In this document: positions 16,273 through 26,662 of the stretch, piece after piece
Numbering within the stretch: the first letter of the stretch is position 1
How the letters are laid out: every line of letters starts with the position of its first letter
Source of the DNA: Nocardia higoensis NBRC 100133
GTDB lineage: Bacteria > Actinomycetota > Actinomycetes > Mycobacteriales > Mycobacteriaceae
Assembly: GCF_000308595.1 (NCBI RefSeq)
Contig: NZ_BAGA01000034.1
Span: 1 to 57,152, forward strand
Reading direction: 5' to 3'
Length of the DNA stretch: 57,152 nucleotides
Position numbers and translations under genes: made by a program
The notes under the pieces: generated by a model
Seen by the model: only the letters and a program-made list of their open reading frames with translations
What the model was told of the DNA's origin: nothing
Database searches by the model: none

Positions 16273-17253
16273 TCAGACCGCGCGCAGCCTGTTGCGGCTG
16301 GCGTAGACGTGCTCGGCGATCAGGGTGGCGATCCGATCCGGCGCCTCCAGCATGGGGACGTGCCCGACCCGGTTGACCAGGATGCGGTCGGCCGAGTCGG
16401 GCAGTTCCCTCAGGTAACGCTGCGCGTAGACCCGGTTGGGGATGAACCGGTCGTACTCGGCCAGCAGCAGTCGGACCGGCGTCTTCAGCTCGGCCAGGTC
16501 GCCGGGGAGCGGGGCGCGCAAGCTGCCCCGGATCAGCGGCATCATCGCCCGGCAGTTGACGGCCGCGGTGATGGCCGCCGTCGCGTCGCGTCGCGAGACC
16601 GCCGACGGATTCTTGGCCACCACGAACAGCGCCACCCGCCGCGAGAACGGGTTGCGCGCGGTGAAGCCGGCCAGCTTCCTGCCCAGATGCGCCAGCGGCA
16701 CCAGTGACAGAAATTTCAGCGCGACCCGGAACTGGGTCAGCGAGGGCACATTCCAGCCGCCGGTGGGCGCGATCAGAGTCAGCGTGCGGGCCCGGTTGCG
16801 CCGGGCCAGCTCCACTCCCACCCAGGCGCCCAGCGAGTTGCCCGCGATATGGCAGGTCCGCCAACCCATCTCATCGAGCTGTCGTTCCACCTCGTCGGCC
16901 AGGGCGGCGATATCGACGGTGTCGCCGATGGCCTCCGGGCCGCCCCAGTGCCCGGCCAGTGCGGGCGCGAACACCTCGCAGTGCGAGCCGAGCAGCGTCG
17001 CGGTCTGCTCCCAGCAGTGCGGCGAGAGCATGAAGCCGTGCAGCAACAGCAGCGGGTCGCCCGAGCCGATGTGCAGTGCCTTCATCGCGACCGGCTGGTC
17101 GGCGCCGCGGCGGATGTTCTGCCCGGCGGACTTCTCGGGCCCGGTCTCGTCCGCGGCGGCCGGGTCGAAGTCGGCGGAATCGAAGTCGTCGGCGCGCCTG
17201 GCGATATCGGCGGGGCGGGCCTTGTCGGACGGGCGGGAGGTGTCGGACGTCAT
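16273..17253 (-). CDS. alpha/beta-hydrolase fold protein
   Basis: 326 residues. After an acidic, low-complexity N-terminal segment of about 55 residues comes a complete alpha/beta-hydrolase domain: oxyanion loop LLLLHGFMLSPHCW (HGF 72-74), nucleophile elbow AGNSLGAW with S140, acid in LLAEYDRF, and histidine in VGHVPMLEAP. Esterase, lipase or C-C hydrolase activity is possible. ATG at 17253 was preferred because AGGAAGG lies about 9 nt upstream; the GTG at 17262 is too close to it. The gene converges on the SDR with 24 nt between stops and diverges from exonuclease III, so it belongs to the accessory block but not to the fadE operon. Confidence 0.82.
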   Translation of the reverse strand: MTSDTSRPSDKARPADIARRADDFDSADFDPAAADETGPEKSAGQNIRRGADQPVAMKALHIGSGDPLLLLHGFMLSPHCWEQTATLLGSHCEVFAPALAGHWGGPEAIGDTVDIAALADEVERQLDEMGWRTCHIAGNSLGAWVGVELARRNRARTLTLIAPTGGWNVPSLTQFRVALKFLSLVPLAHLGRKLAGFTARNPFSRRVALFVVAKNPSAVSRRDATAAITAAVNCRAMMPLIRGSLRAPLPGDLAELKTPVRLLLAEYDRFIPNRVYAQRYLRELPDSADRILVNRVGHVPMLEAPDRIATLIAEHVYASRNRLRAV

Positions 17254-17322
17254 CGTCAGCACCCCTTCCTGGACCGCGTGGTCCGGGGCAGGTACATCTG
17301 ACCTGCATTGTACGGTCGGACA

Positions 17323-18102
17323 GTGCCGAACATTGTCTCAACGATCAACGCCAACGGGATCAGGGCCGCCGCGGGCAAGGGAATGCTCGCCTGGCTCGCG
17401 GCCACCGAAGCCGACTTCGTGTGCGTGCAGGAGACCCGCGCCACCGACGAGCAGACCCGCGCCGCGCTGGCACCCGCGCTCGACGACGGCTGGATCCTGA
17501 CCGCCGCCGAGCCGAGCGCCAAGGGCCGGGCCGGCGTCGCGATCCTGTCCAGGCGCGCGCCCGACGCGGTGCGGATCGGCTTCGGCAGCGCCGAGTTCGA
17601 CGCGACGGGTCGCTACGTGGAAGCCGACTTCGGCGAGCTGACCGTCGCCAGCGTCTACGTGCACTCCGGTGAGGCGGGCACCCCGCGCCAGGACGAGAAG
17701 TACCGGTTCATGGCCGAATTCGGCGCCTACCTGAAGGCCAGGACCGGGGAATTCGTGGTGAGCGGCGACTGGAACATCGCGCACACCGAGCGGGATCTGA
17801 AGAACTGGAAGGGCAATCGCTCCTCGGCCGGATTCCTGCCCGAGGAACGGGCCTGGATCGACGAGCTGATCGCGGCCGGATACGTCGACGTGGTGCGCAC
17901 CCTGCATCCCGGCGTCGACGGCCCGTACAGCTGGTGGTCCTATCGCGGCCGCGCGTTCGACAACGACTCCGGGTGGCGCATCGACTATCAGCTGGCCCGC
18001 GGCGAACTCGCGGAGCGGGCGAAACAGGCCGTGGTGGAGCGGGCGCCGTCCTACGATCAGCGCTGGTCCGACCACGCGCCTGTCACCGTGCAGTATCGAT
18101 GA
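17323..18102 (+). CDS. xthA: exodeoxyribonuclease III / AP endonuclease
   Basis: A 259-residue member of the exonuclease-endonuclease-phosphatase family that cuts DNA at abasic sites during base-excision repair and trims 3' blocks. Visible motifs: STINANGIRAA at the N-terminus, the metal ligand E37 in CVQETRA, SGDWNIAHTERDLKNWKGN and the C-terminal SDHAPV with the catalytic histidine. Length matches bacterial ExoIII. The start is GTG at 17323, 6 nt after TACGGT (17311-17316), suggesting a leaderless message; the frame extends a few codons upstream, but only into the promoter. Confidence 0.93.
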   Translation: MPNIVSTINANGIRAAAGKGMLAWLAATEADFVCVQETRATDEQTRAALAPALDDGWILTAAEPSAKGRAGVAILSRRAPDAVRIGFGSAEFDATGRYVEADFGELTVASVYVHSGEAGTPRQDEKYRFMAEFGAYLKARTGEFVVSGDWNIAHTERDLKNWKGNRSSAGFLPEERAWIDELIAAGYVDVVRTLHPGVDGPYSWWSYRGRAFDNDSGWRIDYQLARGELAERAKQAVVERAPSYDQRWSDHAPVTVQYR

Positions 18103-18151
18103 ACGGCCCCGCGTCCGCGCCGGGCGCCGACGAGCGAAGGACCAGCGCACG

Positions 18152-18658
18152 ATGAATCCGAAGGTTCTCAAGGCGGTCGCGGCACTGGGCGCGCTCGCGC
18201 TGGTGCTGCTGCTGTCGCTGCTCACCACCCGGGGCGCCGACGATACCGCGGCGGACAGCACATCCGGCGCGACCCCGGCCGCCACCGCGAGCGCCGCCCC
18301 GGGCGCGACGACCACCGGCAAGGCGGCGCCGAAACCCGGTCCGGCGAGCCCGGTCACGTCCCGCGCACGGGTCGCGGGTGTCCCGGATCGCGCCTACGAC
18401 ACGCTCGCCGAGATCGACGCGGGTCGCTGGCCGGATTCGGCGAACGCGCCCGGCACCAAGGGCGGGGACCGTTTCATGAACCGCGACAAGGATCTGCCGC
18501 TCACCGACAGCGCCGGCAACCAGATCACGTATCAGGAGTGGGACGTCAATCCCAAGCAGCGCAACCGGTCCCGCGACGCCGAGCGCATCGTCACCGGCAG
18601 CGACGGATCGGCCTGGTACACCGGCGACCACTACGAGACATTCACGAGGATGCGCTGA
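18152..18658 (+). CDS. membrane-anchored or secreted guanyl-specific ribonuclease (barnase family)
   Basis: 168 residues. The N-terminus (KVLKAVAALGALALVLLLSLL) is an uncleaved anchor or signal peptide, followed by an Ala/Thr/Pro linker (about 30-75). Residues 80-168 form an RNase N1/T1-type domain: AYDTLAEIDAGRWPDSANAPGTKGG, DRFMNRDKDLPL, and the catalytic residues E129 (YQEWDVN), R145 (DAERIV) and H160 (GDHYETFTRM). It should cleave single-stranded RNA after guanine outside the cell. The next gene, sharing one nucleotide with its stop codon (TGATG), encodes a barstar-like inhibitor that would protect the cytoplasm. Confidence 0.9.
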   Translation: MNPKVLKAVAALGALALVLLLSLLTTRGADDTAADSTSGATPAATASAAPGATTTGKAAPKPGPASPVTSRARVAGVPDRAYDTLAEIDAGRWPDSANAPGTKGGDRFMNRDKDLPLTDSAGNQITYQEWDVNPKQRNRSRDAERIVTGSDGSAWYTGDHYETFTRMR

Positions 18659-19131
18659 TGCCCCTTCCGCTCTCGCGTTTTCTCGCCCGCCCGGTCGACG
18701 CCGAGCCGGGCTCCGGCCCGCATCCGGTGCTCGGCGCCTTGCCGGTGACCGCGCCGGAACTCTCGGAGGTGCGCTACCGCGCGCCCGCCGGGTTCCTGGT
18801 GCGGGAGCTGCGCGGCGACCGGATGCGCACCGTCGCCGGGGTGTTCGACGAGTGGGCGGCGGCCTTCCAGTTCCCCTACTACTTCGGCGGCAACAAGAAC
18901 GCCTTCGACGAATGCCTGCGCGATCTCGACGATTTCGTCGGCGAGGCCGCCGGTTACGTCGCGGTGGTCCGCGATGCCGCCGAGTTGCTGGCCGAGCAGG
19001 TCGAGGAGCGGGAGTGGTTCGTGGAGGCGATGCGCGATTGCGCCGACCACTGGCGTCGTCGTGAGGTCGCGTTCCTGGTGATTCTGCAGGACGATCCGGT
19101 CGCGGGCACGGTCGAGCTCACCCTCGACTGA
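18658..19131 (+). CDS. barstar-family ribonuclease inhibitor (immunity protein)
   Basis: 157 residues; the C-terminal half has the barstar core VRELRGDRMRTVAGVFDEWAAAFQFPYYFGGNKNAFDECLRDLDDF, including the FP-Y-GxNxxAFxECL helix that plugs the barnase active site. The N-terminal 45 residues are a variable extension. No signal peptide, so it stays in the cytoplasm. ATG 18658 overlaps the RNase TGA, so toxin and inhibitor are translationally coupled, which fits a requirement for simultaneous synthesis. Confidence 0.88.
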   Translation: MPLPLSRFLARPVDAEPGSGPHPVLGALPVTAPELSEVRYRAPAGFLVRELRGDRMRTVAGVFDEWAAAFQFPYYFGGNKNAFDECLRDLDDFVGEAAGYVAVVRDAAELLAEQVEEREWFVEAMRDCADHWRRREVAFLVILQDDPVAGTVELTLD

Positions 19132-19143
19132 CCACGGCGCGGC

Positions 19144-19809
19144 TCAGCGCAGGCGGCCGGCCAGATCCTCGCCGAGCAGGACGAAGACATCGGTGGTGTG
19201 CTCGACGAGTTCGTCCTGGCTGAGCGCGATCTCGCCGTGCAACCACGACGTCAGCGTGTGCACCAGGCCGCCGACCAGGTAGGTCGCGCGGAAGTCGATC
19301 ACCGCGTCGGGCAGCGGATCGGTGATGCCGTAGAAGCCGATGCCCTGCGCGGCGACCATGCGCGCGAATGCGCGGATGGTCTGGTTGCCGCGCGCCCGCA
19401 ACTCCGGGGTGGCCATGCCCGCGACCAGCGCCACGTGCGCCTTGCGGGGGTCGTCGGTGAGCACGTGGATGCCCGCGGCGATGGCGGCGTGCGCCTTGCC
19501 CCTGGTCGTCTCGTCGGTGGTGTCGCGCAGCGCCTCCAGGATGGTGAGCGCCAGCTCCTCGGCGATGCGATCGAACAGTGCGGACAGCACGGCGTCGCGG
19601 CTGTCGAAACTCTCGTAGTAGTAGCGCTCGTTGAGCCCGGCCCGGCCGCACAGGCCGGAGACGGTGAGTTTGCCGAGTCCCTCGGTGCCGATGATGTCGA
19701 GCGCGGCGTCGAGCAGCGCGGTGCGCCGCTGAGCCCTGCGCTCCTCGGCGGAGACGCCGCCGTAGGTCCGCTGCGCAGTCACCCGTCCGATTCTGGCACG
19801 TTTCCGCAT
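19144..19809 (-). CDS. TetR-family regulator divergent from the DUF2236 gene
   Basis: A 221-residue regulator starting MRKRARIGRVTAQRTYGG. The helix-turn-helix lies about residues 40-65 (LTVSGLCGRAGLNERYYYESFDSRDAVL) and the remainder is a helical effector domain. The ATG at 19809 was chosen because an operator-like inverted repeat begins 8 nt upstream; a longer in-frame extension would run through the operators. It is divergent from the DUF2236 gene and most likely its repressor; two inverted repeats (19817-19840 and 19846-19871) occupy the shared promoter. The ligand is unknown. Confidence 0.85.
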   Translation of the reverse strand: MRKRARIGRVTAQRTYGGVSAEERRAQRRTALLDAALDIIGTEGLGKLTVSGLCGRAGLNERYYYESFDSRDAVLSALFDRIAEELALTILEALRDTTDETTRGKAHAAIAAGIHVLTDDPRKAHVALVAGMATPELRARGNQTIRAFARMVAAQGIGFYGITDPLPDAVIDFRATYLVGGLVHTLTSWLHGEIALSQDELVEHTTDVFVLLGEDLAGRLR

Positions 19810-19816
19810 CGCGCAG

Positions 19817-19840
19817 TTTTGGCATGGGGTATTGCCAGAA
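19817..19840. promoter_or_regulatory. operator A in the TetR/DUF2236 promoter
   Basis: TTTTGGCA and TGCCAGAA, inverted with one mismatch, separated by 8 nt, directly upstream of the TetR start. Confidence 0.6.
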
Positions 19841-19845
19841 TCCCG

Positions 19846-19871
19846 CATCTGGTGGATTCTATTTCCAGATG
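19846..19871. promoter_or_regulatory. operator B in the TetR/DUF2236 promoter
   Basis: CATCTGG and CCAGATG form a perfect inverted repeat with a 12-nt spacer, ending 21 nt before the DUF2236 start codon. It shares the TCTGG/CCAGA core with operator A. Confidence 0.6.
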
Positions 19872-19892
19872 ACTCGACGAGGAGGCTCTCCC

Positions 19893-21924
<2,032 letters not shown>

Positions 21925-21970
21925 CCCGGGTACGACTCGTGCGAGGGCGGGCGTCGAAGGGGTGAGCGCG

Positions 21971-22993
21971 GTGCAGGTGGTCGACCAGGTCAAGGCCCGT
22001 ATCGATCGGGAAGTGGGCCATCGCCCGTGGCTGAAGCATCTGATCCGGACAGCGGGCCGGTACCGGGACCGGCGCGGTGACCACTATGCCGCCGGCATCA
22101 CCTATTTCACCGTGCTGTCGTTGTTCCCGCTGCTGATGGTGGCATTCGCGATCGCGGGCTTCGTGCTGGCGGGCAACCAGGAACTGTTCGAGGACCTGCA
22201 GGCCAAGATCGTCGAGAACATGCCCGGCGAGTTCGGCGCGCAGATCAACGATCTGGTGAACTCGGCGGTCGAATCGCGCGGCACCGTCGGCGTCCTCGGC
22301 CTGCTGACCGGTCTGTGGACCGGGCTGGGCTGGATGGCGAACCTCCGCGCGGCGCTCACCGAGCAGTGGGAAGGCAACCTGCCCGACGGTGGCAACTTCC
22401 TGACCACCAAGATCTCCGACCTCGGTGCGCTGATCGGCCTCGGTCTGGCGCTCGTGCTCTCGCTCGGTCTGTCGGCGGTGGGCTCGGGCGGACTCGGCGC
22501 GCGGGTGGTCGACGCGCTCGGGCTCGGCGACGTCTTCGGTATGGGCGTGCTGCTGCGCCTGGTGTCGATCGTGCTCGCCGTGCTGGCGACCTGGGCGGTG
22601 TTCGTCTGGACCATCGCCAGGCTGCCGCGCACGAAGGTCACGCTGGCCAGCGCCGCCAAGGCGGGGCTGATCGGCGCGGTGGCCTTCGAACTGTTCAAGT
22701 TCGTCGGCTCGATCTACCTGCGCTCGGTGCTGCACAGCCCCGCGGGCGCGACCTTCGGCTCCATCATCGGCCTGATGGTGTTCAGCTACATCACCTACCG
22801 GATCATCCTGTTCGCGACCGCCTGGGCCGCGACCACGGCGGAGAACGAGTTGCCCGCCGAGATCGAGCCGCCCCCGCCCGCGGTCATCCGGCCCAGGGGC
22901 GTCCGCAGCGGACTCTCCGGCGGGGTCGGTGCGGCCGCTTTCGGTGCGGGTGCCTTGGCGACCTTGGCTCTGACTCTGCTGCGCCGCAATTAG
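21971..22993 (+). CDS. YihY/YhjD-family inner membrane protein
   Basis: A 340-residue integral membrane protein. About six hydrophobic helices follow an amphipathic N-terminal region: YFTVLSLFPLLMVAFAIAGFVLAG, GTVGVLGLLTGLWTGLGWMANLRAAL, GALIGLGLALVLSLGLSAVG, LVSIVLAVLATWAVFVWTI, GLIGAVAFELFKFVGSIYL and SIIGLMVFSYITYRIILFATAWAA. This is the YihY/BrkB fold, of unclear function (E. coli YhjD is linked to lipid A export tolerance). GTG 21971 was preferred over GTG 21962 because AAGGGG lies 8 nt before it. The Pro-rich C-terminus ends with another hydrophobic stretch. Probably in one operon with trpS. Confidence 0.85.
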   Translation: MQVVDQVKARIDREVGHRPWLKHLIRTAGRYRDRRGDHYAAGITYFTVLSLFPLLMVAFAIAGFVLAGNQELFEDLQAKIVENMPGEFGAQINDLVNSAVESRGTVGVLGLLTGLWTGLGWMANLRAALTEQWEGNLPDGGNFLTTKISDLGALIGLGLALVLSLGLSAVGSGGLGARVVDALGLGDVFGMGVLLRLVSIVLAVLATWAVFVWTIARLPRTKVTLASAAKAGLIGAVAFELFKFVGSIYLRSVLHSPAGATFGSIIGLMVFSYITYRIILFATAWAATTAENELPAEIEPPPPAVIRPRGVRSGLSGGVGAAAFGAGALATLALTLLRRN

Positions 22994-23054
22994 TTTCGGA
23001 TGTCCGGCCACGGCGCGACCGGAACAGCCGGGTTCGATGGGCGGGCGAAACCTG

Positions 23055-24359
23055 TCAGGGGCGGCGGCGATTGATCCGGAACGCGCCGAGCAGCAGCACG
23101 ACCACGGCGACGCTGCCGACGATCACCAGCAGCGCTCGGGTGTCGGCGTGCGAGACCGTATGCGGTGCGGCCAGATCCCCGTCCAGCGGCGGGGCCGCGG
23201 GTACGACGGTCGGTCCGTCGAGGTGGCTCTCGGCGCCGGGCAGGGCGCCGACCGCCGCGTCCTCGGGGAGCGCGAATCCGTAGTCGAGCAGCCGCGCCGC
23301 CTGCTCCCAGGGCCGGATCGGCAGCACGTCGGCCTTCAGCAGGGTGACGGCGAGGCGGCGGCCGCCGCGTTCGGCCGCGGCGACGAAGGTCTGGCGGGCG
23401 TCGTCGGTGAAGCCGGTCTTGCCGCCGAGCGCGCCCGGGTAGTTGTACAGCAGCGCGTTGTCGTTGCCGATGGGGAAGCCGGGGTGGTCGGTGTCGTCCG
23501 GGATCGCCGGATCCGCCGGATAACCGGGGAACTCGACCTGCTCGGTGCCGATCAGCTCGGCGAACAGCGGAATGGACATGGCCTCGCGCCACAGTGCCGA
23601 CAGGTCGTAGGCCGAGGTCGACATACCCGGGCCGTCCAGGCCGGAGGGGGTGGCGGTGCGAGTGTCGAAGGCGGACAACGACTTCGCGAGCTCGTTCATC
23701 TTCGCCACCGCCGCCTCGTCGCCGCCGAGCTGGGCGGCGATCATGTGCGCGGCGTCGTTGCCGGAGACCATGATCAGCCCCTCCATCAGCTGACGGTTGG
23801 TGTAGCGCCCGCCCGGGCCGATGCCGACCCGCGAGCCCTCCACGTCCGCGGCCTCCCGGGTGCCGTACATCACCCGGTCCATGTCGAGGGTGCGCAGCGC
23901 GACGATGGCCAGCAGGACTTTGATGGTGCTGGCCGGCCGGTAGCGGCCGTGCGGATCCTTGGCCGCGAGCACCGCGCCGGTGTCGAGGTCGCTGACCAGC
24001 CAGGCGGTCGCGGAGATGTCGGCGGGCGGGGCGGGCGCTCCGTCGGGCAGCACGACGCCGCACTCGCTCATCCGCTCGCCGCCGAGCGCGGGCACCGGCA
24101 CCGGCAGGGGCGCGGGTGTGGGATCGCCCGGCGCGGGCACCTCGGAGGCGTCGATCGCCGGGGGCGGGAGGTTCTTCTGCGGGCAGGTCGCGGTGTCGGG
24201 GGTGGTGAACGGCGCGGATGTGCTGGTCACCGGCTGGGAGGTGCCCGACGGTTGGGCCGCCGCCGGTTCGGCGGTGACCGGGGCGGCCGTCAGGCCGAGC
24301 GCGGCCGTGACGACGGCGGTGCACACGGCGCGTCCGAGGACCGAGGAGCGAGATCTCAT
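23055..24359 (-). CDS. D-alanyl-D-alanine carboxypeptidase (DacB1-type penicillin-binding protein)
   Basis: A 434-residue exported S11 peptidase that trims the terminal D-Ala of peptidoglycan stem peptides. A signal peptide (AVCTAVVTAALGLTAAPVTA) is followed by a Pro/Ala-rich linker; the catalytic motifs are S144-TIK147 (SxxK), S199-G-N201 (SxN) and K314-T-G316 (KTG). A C-terminal helix (ALLVIVGSVAVVVLLLGAF) ending in RINRRR anchors it to the membrane. It corresponds to M. tuberculosis DacB1 (Rv3330). ATG 24359 was chosen because TAGGCT (24373-24368) is 8 nt upstream, consistent with leaderless initiation; GTG 24365 is the other option. Confidence 0.9.
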   Translation of the reverse strand: MRSRSSVLGRAVCTAVVTAALGLTAAPVTAEPAAAQPSGTSQPVTSTSAPFTTPDTATCPQKNLPPPAIDASEVPAPGDPTPAPLPVPVPALGGERMSECGVVLPDGAPAPPADISATAWLVSDLDTGAVLAAKDPHGRYRPASTIKVLLAIVALRTLDMDRVMYGTREAADVEGSRVGIGPGGRYTNRQLMEGLIMVSGNDAAHMIAAQLGGDEAAVAKMNELAKSLSAFDTRTATPSGLDGPGMSTSAYDLSALWREAMSIPLFAELIGTEQVEFPGYPADPAIPDDTDHPGFPIGNDNALLYNYPGALGGKTGFTDDARQTFVAAAERGGRRLAVTLLKADVLPIRPWEQAARLLDYGFALPEDAAVGALPGAESHLDGPTVVPAAPPLDGDLAAPHTVSHADTRALLVIVGSVAVVVLLLGAFRINRRRP

Positions 24360-24631
24360 CGCCACTGAGCCTAGCGGTCACGGCCGTGTGGAACCCGGCG
24401 CCACCGGCCGCCGGCGTCGAGCGGGGGCTACGGGGAACGGGGGCGCAGGGCGGTGCGGCACGACGAGGGCCCTCACCACCGGCCAGCCTCGGGCGAAGCG
24501 CCGCCGCGCACCGGCCGGGGGAGCGGCGCGGGCGGCCGGTCCGTGCGGGGATCGTGCCGCCGAGTGCGCACGGCCGGTGTCGGTGGGTGCTGGCATGATC
24601 GGCGAATCATCGTGTGCGACAGGGGGTTGGG

Positions 24632-25315
24632 ATGTCGGTACCGATCTCGCGGATGCCCAGTGCGCAGCGGCCGAGGGAACGACTGTTCGCGCTCGGGCCG
24701 CAGGCGCTCAGCGACGGCGAACTGCTCGCACTGCTGCTCGGGCAGGGCCGACGCGGGGCGAGCGCGCTGGAACTGGCCGCCGAACTGCTCGCCGACCACG
24801 GCGGGGTCGCCGGTCTGGCGTCGGCTCGGCCCGAGGAACTCGCCGGCCGGGTCGGCGTCGGCTCGGCCAAGGCGGCGGCCCTCGTCGCGGCCTTCCAGCT
24901 CGCCAGCCGGGCCCGAGCCGATCCGGATCGGGCCCCGCGCCTGGTCGGCGCCGAAGATCTGGCCCGGGTCGCCGCCCCGCTGTTCGCCGGCGCCCGGGTG
25001 GAACGCATGCTGGTGCTGATCTGCGACGCCCAGCACCGGCTGCGCCGCACCGTGTTCGTCGCCGAGGGCGCGATCGACCGGGTGGCCGTCCCGGTACGGG
25101 AGATCCTCAACACCGTCCTGCGCCACGACGGCAGGTGTTTCGCCGTCGTGCACAACCACCCCTCCGGCGATCCCCATCCCAGCGTCGACGACCGCCGCGC
25201 CACCACCCTGCTGCGCGCCGCCGCGGAGACCGTGGGGCTGCGGTTTCTCGACCACGTGGTCCTCGCCGGTGATCGCTGGGCCCGCGCCGCGGCGCTGTCC
25301 GTCGGCGAGGACTGA
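24632..25315 (+). CDS. radC: RadC/JAB-domain protein
   Basis: 227 residues: an N-terminal helix-hairpin-helix region (SDGELLALLLGQGRRGASALELAAELLADHGGVAGLAS) followed by a JAB1/MPN metalloprotease-like domain. The JAMM metal motif is complete: H174, H176 (HNHPSGD), S184 and D187. RadC was once credited with DNA repair but its real role is unsettled; the motif suggests a metal-dependent hydrolase. ATG 24632 gives MSVPISRMPSAQRPRERLF, a typical RadC N-terminus. No partner gene is apparent; downstream lies a decayed region. Confidence 0.88.
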   Translation: MSVPISRMPSAQRPRERLFALGPQALSDGELLALLLGQGRRGASALELAAELLADHGGVAGLASARPEELAGRVGVGSAKAAALVAAFQLASRARADPDRAPRLVGAEDLARVAAPLFAGARVERMLVLICDAQHRLRRTVFVAEGAIDRVAVPVREILNTVLRHDGRCFAVVHNHPSGDPHPSVDDRRATTLLRAAAETVGLRFLDHVVLAGDRWARAAALSVGED

Positions 25316-25361
25316 GAGTTGTCGTGCGGGCGGACCCCGGGGCCTGCCGGGACCCTGGCTC

Positions 25362-25650
25362 TCAACCGAACTCGGCCGCCACGGAATCCGCGAAGTCACG
25401 GGGCGGCCCGCCGGTGATACGGGCGACCGTGTCGTGGACTTCGCCGCCTCGGCCCGCGCGACGAGGTAGATCGCGGCGGCTCCGTCGACGGCACGGCGAT
25501 GGGTGGACGGGTCCGCCCAATCGAAACGCAGGTGTCGCGGGTCGTCCCCGCGTGGATGTCGGGTTGGCGAGCCGGACGGTGGCGCCCGCGCCGGTCAGGA
25601 CCCTCGCGACCCGACGGCCGGTGGTCCTGCCCGATCTGGTCGCCGAGTCG
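25362..25650 (-). pseudogene. remnant of an NmrA-family NAD(P)-binding protein
   Basis: Translating the minus strand gives three family-like pieces in different frames. First TTGRRVARVLTGAGATVRLAN (Rossmann start without the GTG motif), then FDWADPSTHRRAVDGAAAIYLVA in a second frame, then HDTVARITGGPPRDFADSVAAEFG and a stop at 25362 in the first frame again. The order matches NmrA-type proteins (about 280 residues), but roughly 150 residues of the middle are missing and at least two frameshifts are needed. A deleted, decaying gene is the simplest reading. The adjoining 25651-25837 holds no recognisable gene, only GC-rich, weakly repetitive sequence with recurring GACGGTG/GACAGTG-like words. 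Confidence 0.6.
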
Positions 25651-25837
25651 GCCCGGCACCCGGCGCTGGGCGTTCCTCGTCGGCTCGAGCCGACAGGCCG
25701 ACAGTGCGCCCCGGTGACGCCACAGTGGGGCCGGCCGGTTACATGACGGTGGCGGTCCCCGGCGGCCTGACAGTGCGGGCGGGTCGTGTGACGGCACCGG
25801 CCGGTGGCGCGACGGTACGGCCCCGGTGCGGAAACGA

Positions 25838-25875
25838 CGAAGGCCGCCCGTGTCCGTCGACACGAGCGGCCTTCG
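25838..25875 (-). terminator. hairpin terminator after sdhB
   Basis: CGAAGGCCGC and GCGGCCTTCG form the base, with CGTGTC and GACACG continuing the stem, just beyond the sdhB stop at 25889. Confidence 0.8.
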
Positions 25876-25888
25876 CCCAGAGCGATGA

Positions 25889-26662
25889 TCAGCGGGTGAA
25901 CAGCAGGGCCCGCTTGACCTCCTGGATCGCCTTGGTGACCTCGATACCGCGAGGGCAGGCGTCGGTGCAGTTGAAGGTGGTGCGGCAGCGCCACACGCCC
26001 TCGACATCGTTGAGGATGTCCAGGCGCTCGCGGGCGCCCTCGTCACGGCTGTCGAAGATGAAGCGGTGCGCGTTCACGATCGCGGCCGGGCCGAAGTAGC
26101 TGCCGTCGCTCCAGTACACGGGGCAGGAGGTGGTGCAGCAGGCGCACAGGATGCACTTGGTGGTGTCGTCGAACCGGGCGCGGTCGGCCTGGCTCTGGAT
26201 GCGCTCACGGGTCGGCTCGTTGCCGGTCGCGATGAGGTAGGGCTTCACCGCGCGGAACGCGTCGAAGAACGGCTCCATGTCCACCACGAGGTCCTTCTCC
26301 ACGGGCAGGCCGCGGATCGGCTCGACGGAGACGGTGATGGCCTTGCCGTCCTTGGGCAGCATGTCCTTCATGAGCACCTTGCAGGCCAGCCGGTTGACAC
26401 CGTTGATCCGCATGGCGTCGGAACCGCAGACACCGTGGGCGCAGGAGCGCCGGAAGGTGAGCGTGCCGTCCAGGTAGGACTTGATGTAGATGAGCACGTT
26501 CAGGAAGCGGTCGGTCGGCAGGACCGGCACCTGGAAGGACTCCCAGTGCGCGCCCTTGTCGTCTTCGGGGTTGAACCGCGCCACCTTGACCGTGATCATC
26601 ACCGAGCCCTCCGGCACCGGGGCCGGATTCGACGGAGTGGTCTTCTCGAGTACGGCAGTCAT
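25889..26662 (-). CDS. sdhB: succinate dehydrogenase iron-sulfur subunit
   Basis: A 257-residue electron-transfer subunit of complex II. The [2Fe-2S] site is C74, C79 and C94 with an aspartate (D82) in place of the third cysteine, as in other bacterial SdhB. The C-terminal ferredoxin domain has CILCACCTTSCP and CRTTFNCTDACP for the [4Fe-4S] and [3Fe-4S] clusters. It is the last gene of sdhCDAB; its ATG overlaps the sdhA stop (TGATG), ensuring coupled synthesis. Closest to the Sdh2 complex (Rv3316-Rv3319) of M. tuberculosis. Confidence 0.96.
   Translation of the reverse strand: MTAVLEKTTPSNPAPVPEGSVMITVKVARFNPEDDKGAHWESFQVPVLPTDRFLNVLIYIKSYLDGTLTFRRSCAHGVCGSDAMRINGVNRLACKVLMKDMLPKDGKAITVSVEPIRGLPVEKDLVVDMEPFFDAFRAVKPYLIATGNEPTRERIQSQADRARFDDTTKCILCACCTTSCPVYWSDGSYFGPAAIVNAHRFIFDSRDEGARERLDILNDVEGVWRCRTTFNCTDACPRGIEVTKAIQEVKRALLFTR

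Noticed and set aside
17306..17336. CATTGT and ACAGTG words around the exonuclease III start as an operator
   Set aside because: Arms are only 6 nt with a mismatch and one overlaps coding sequence; too weak to call.
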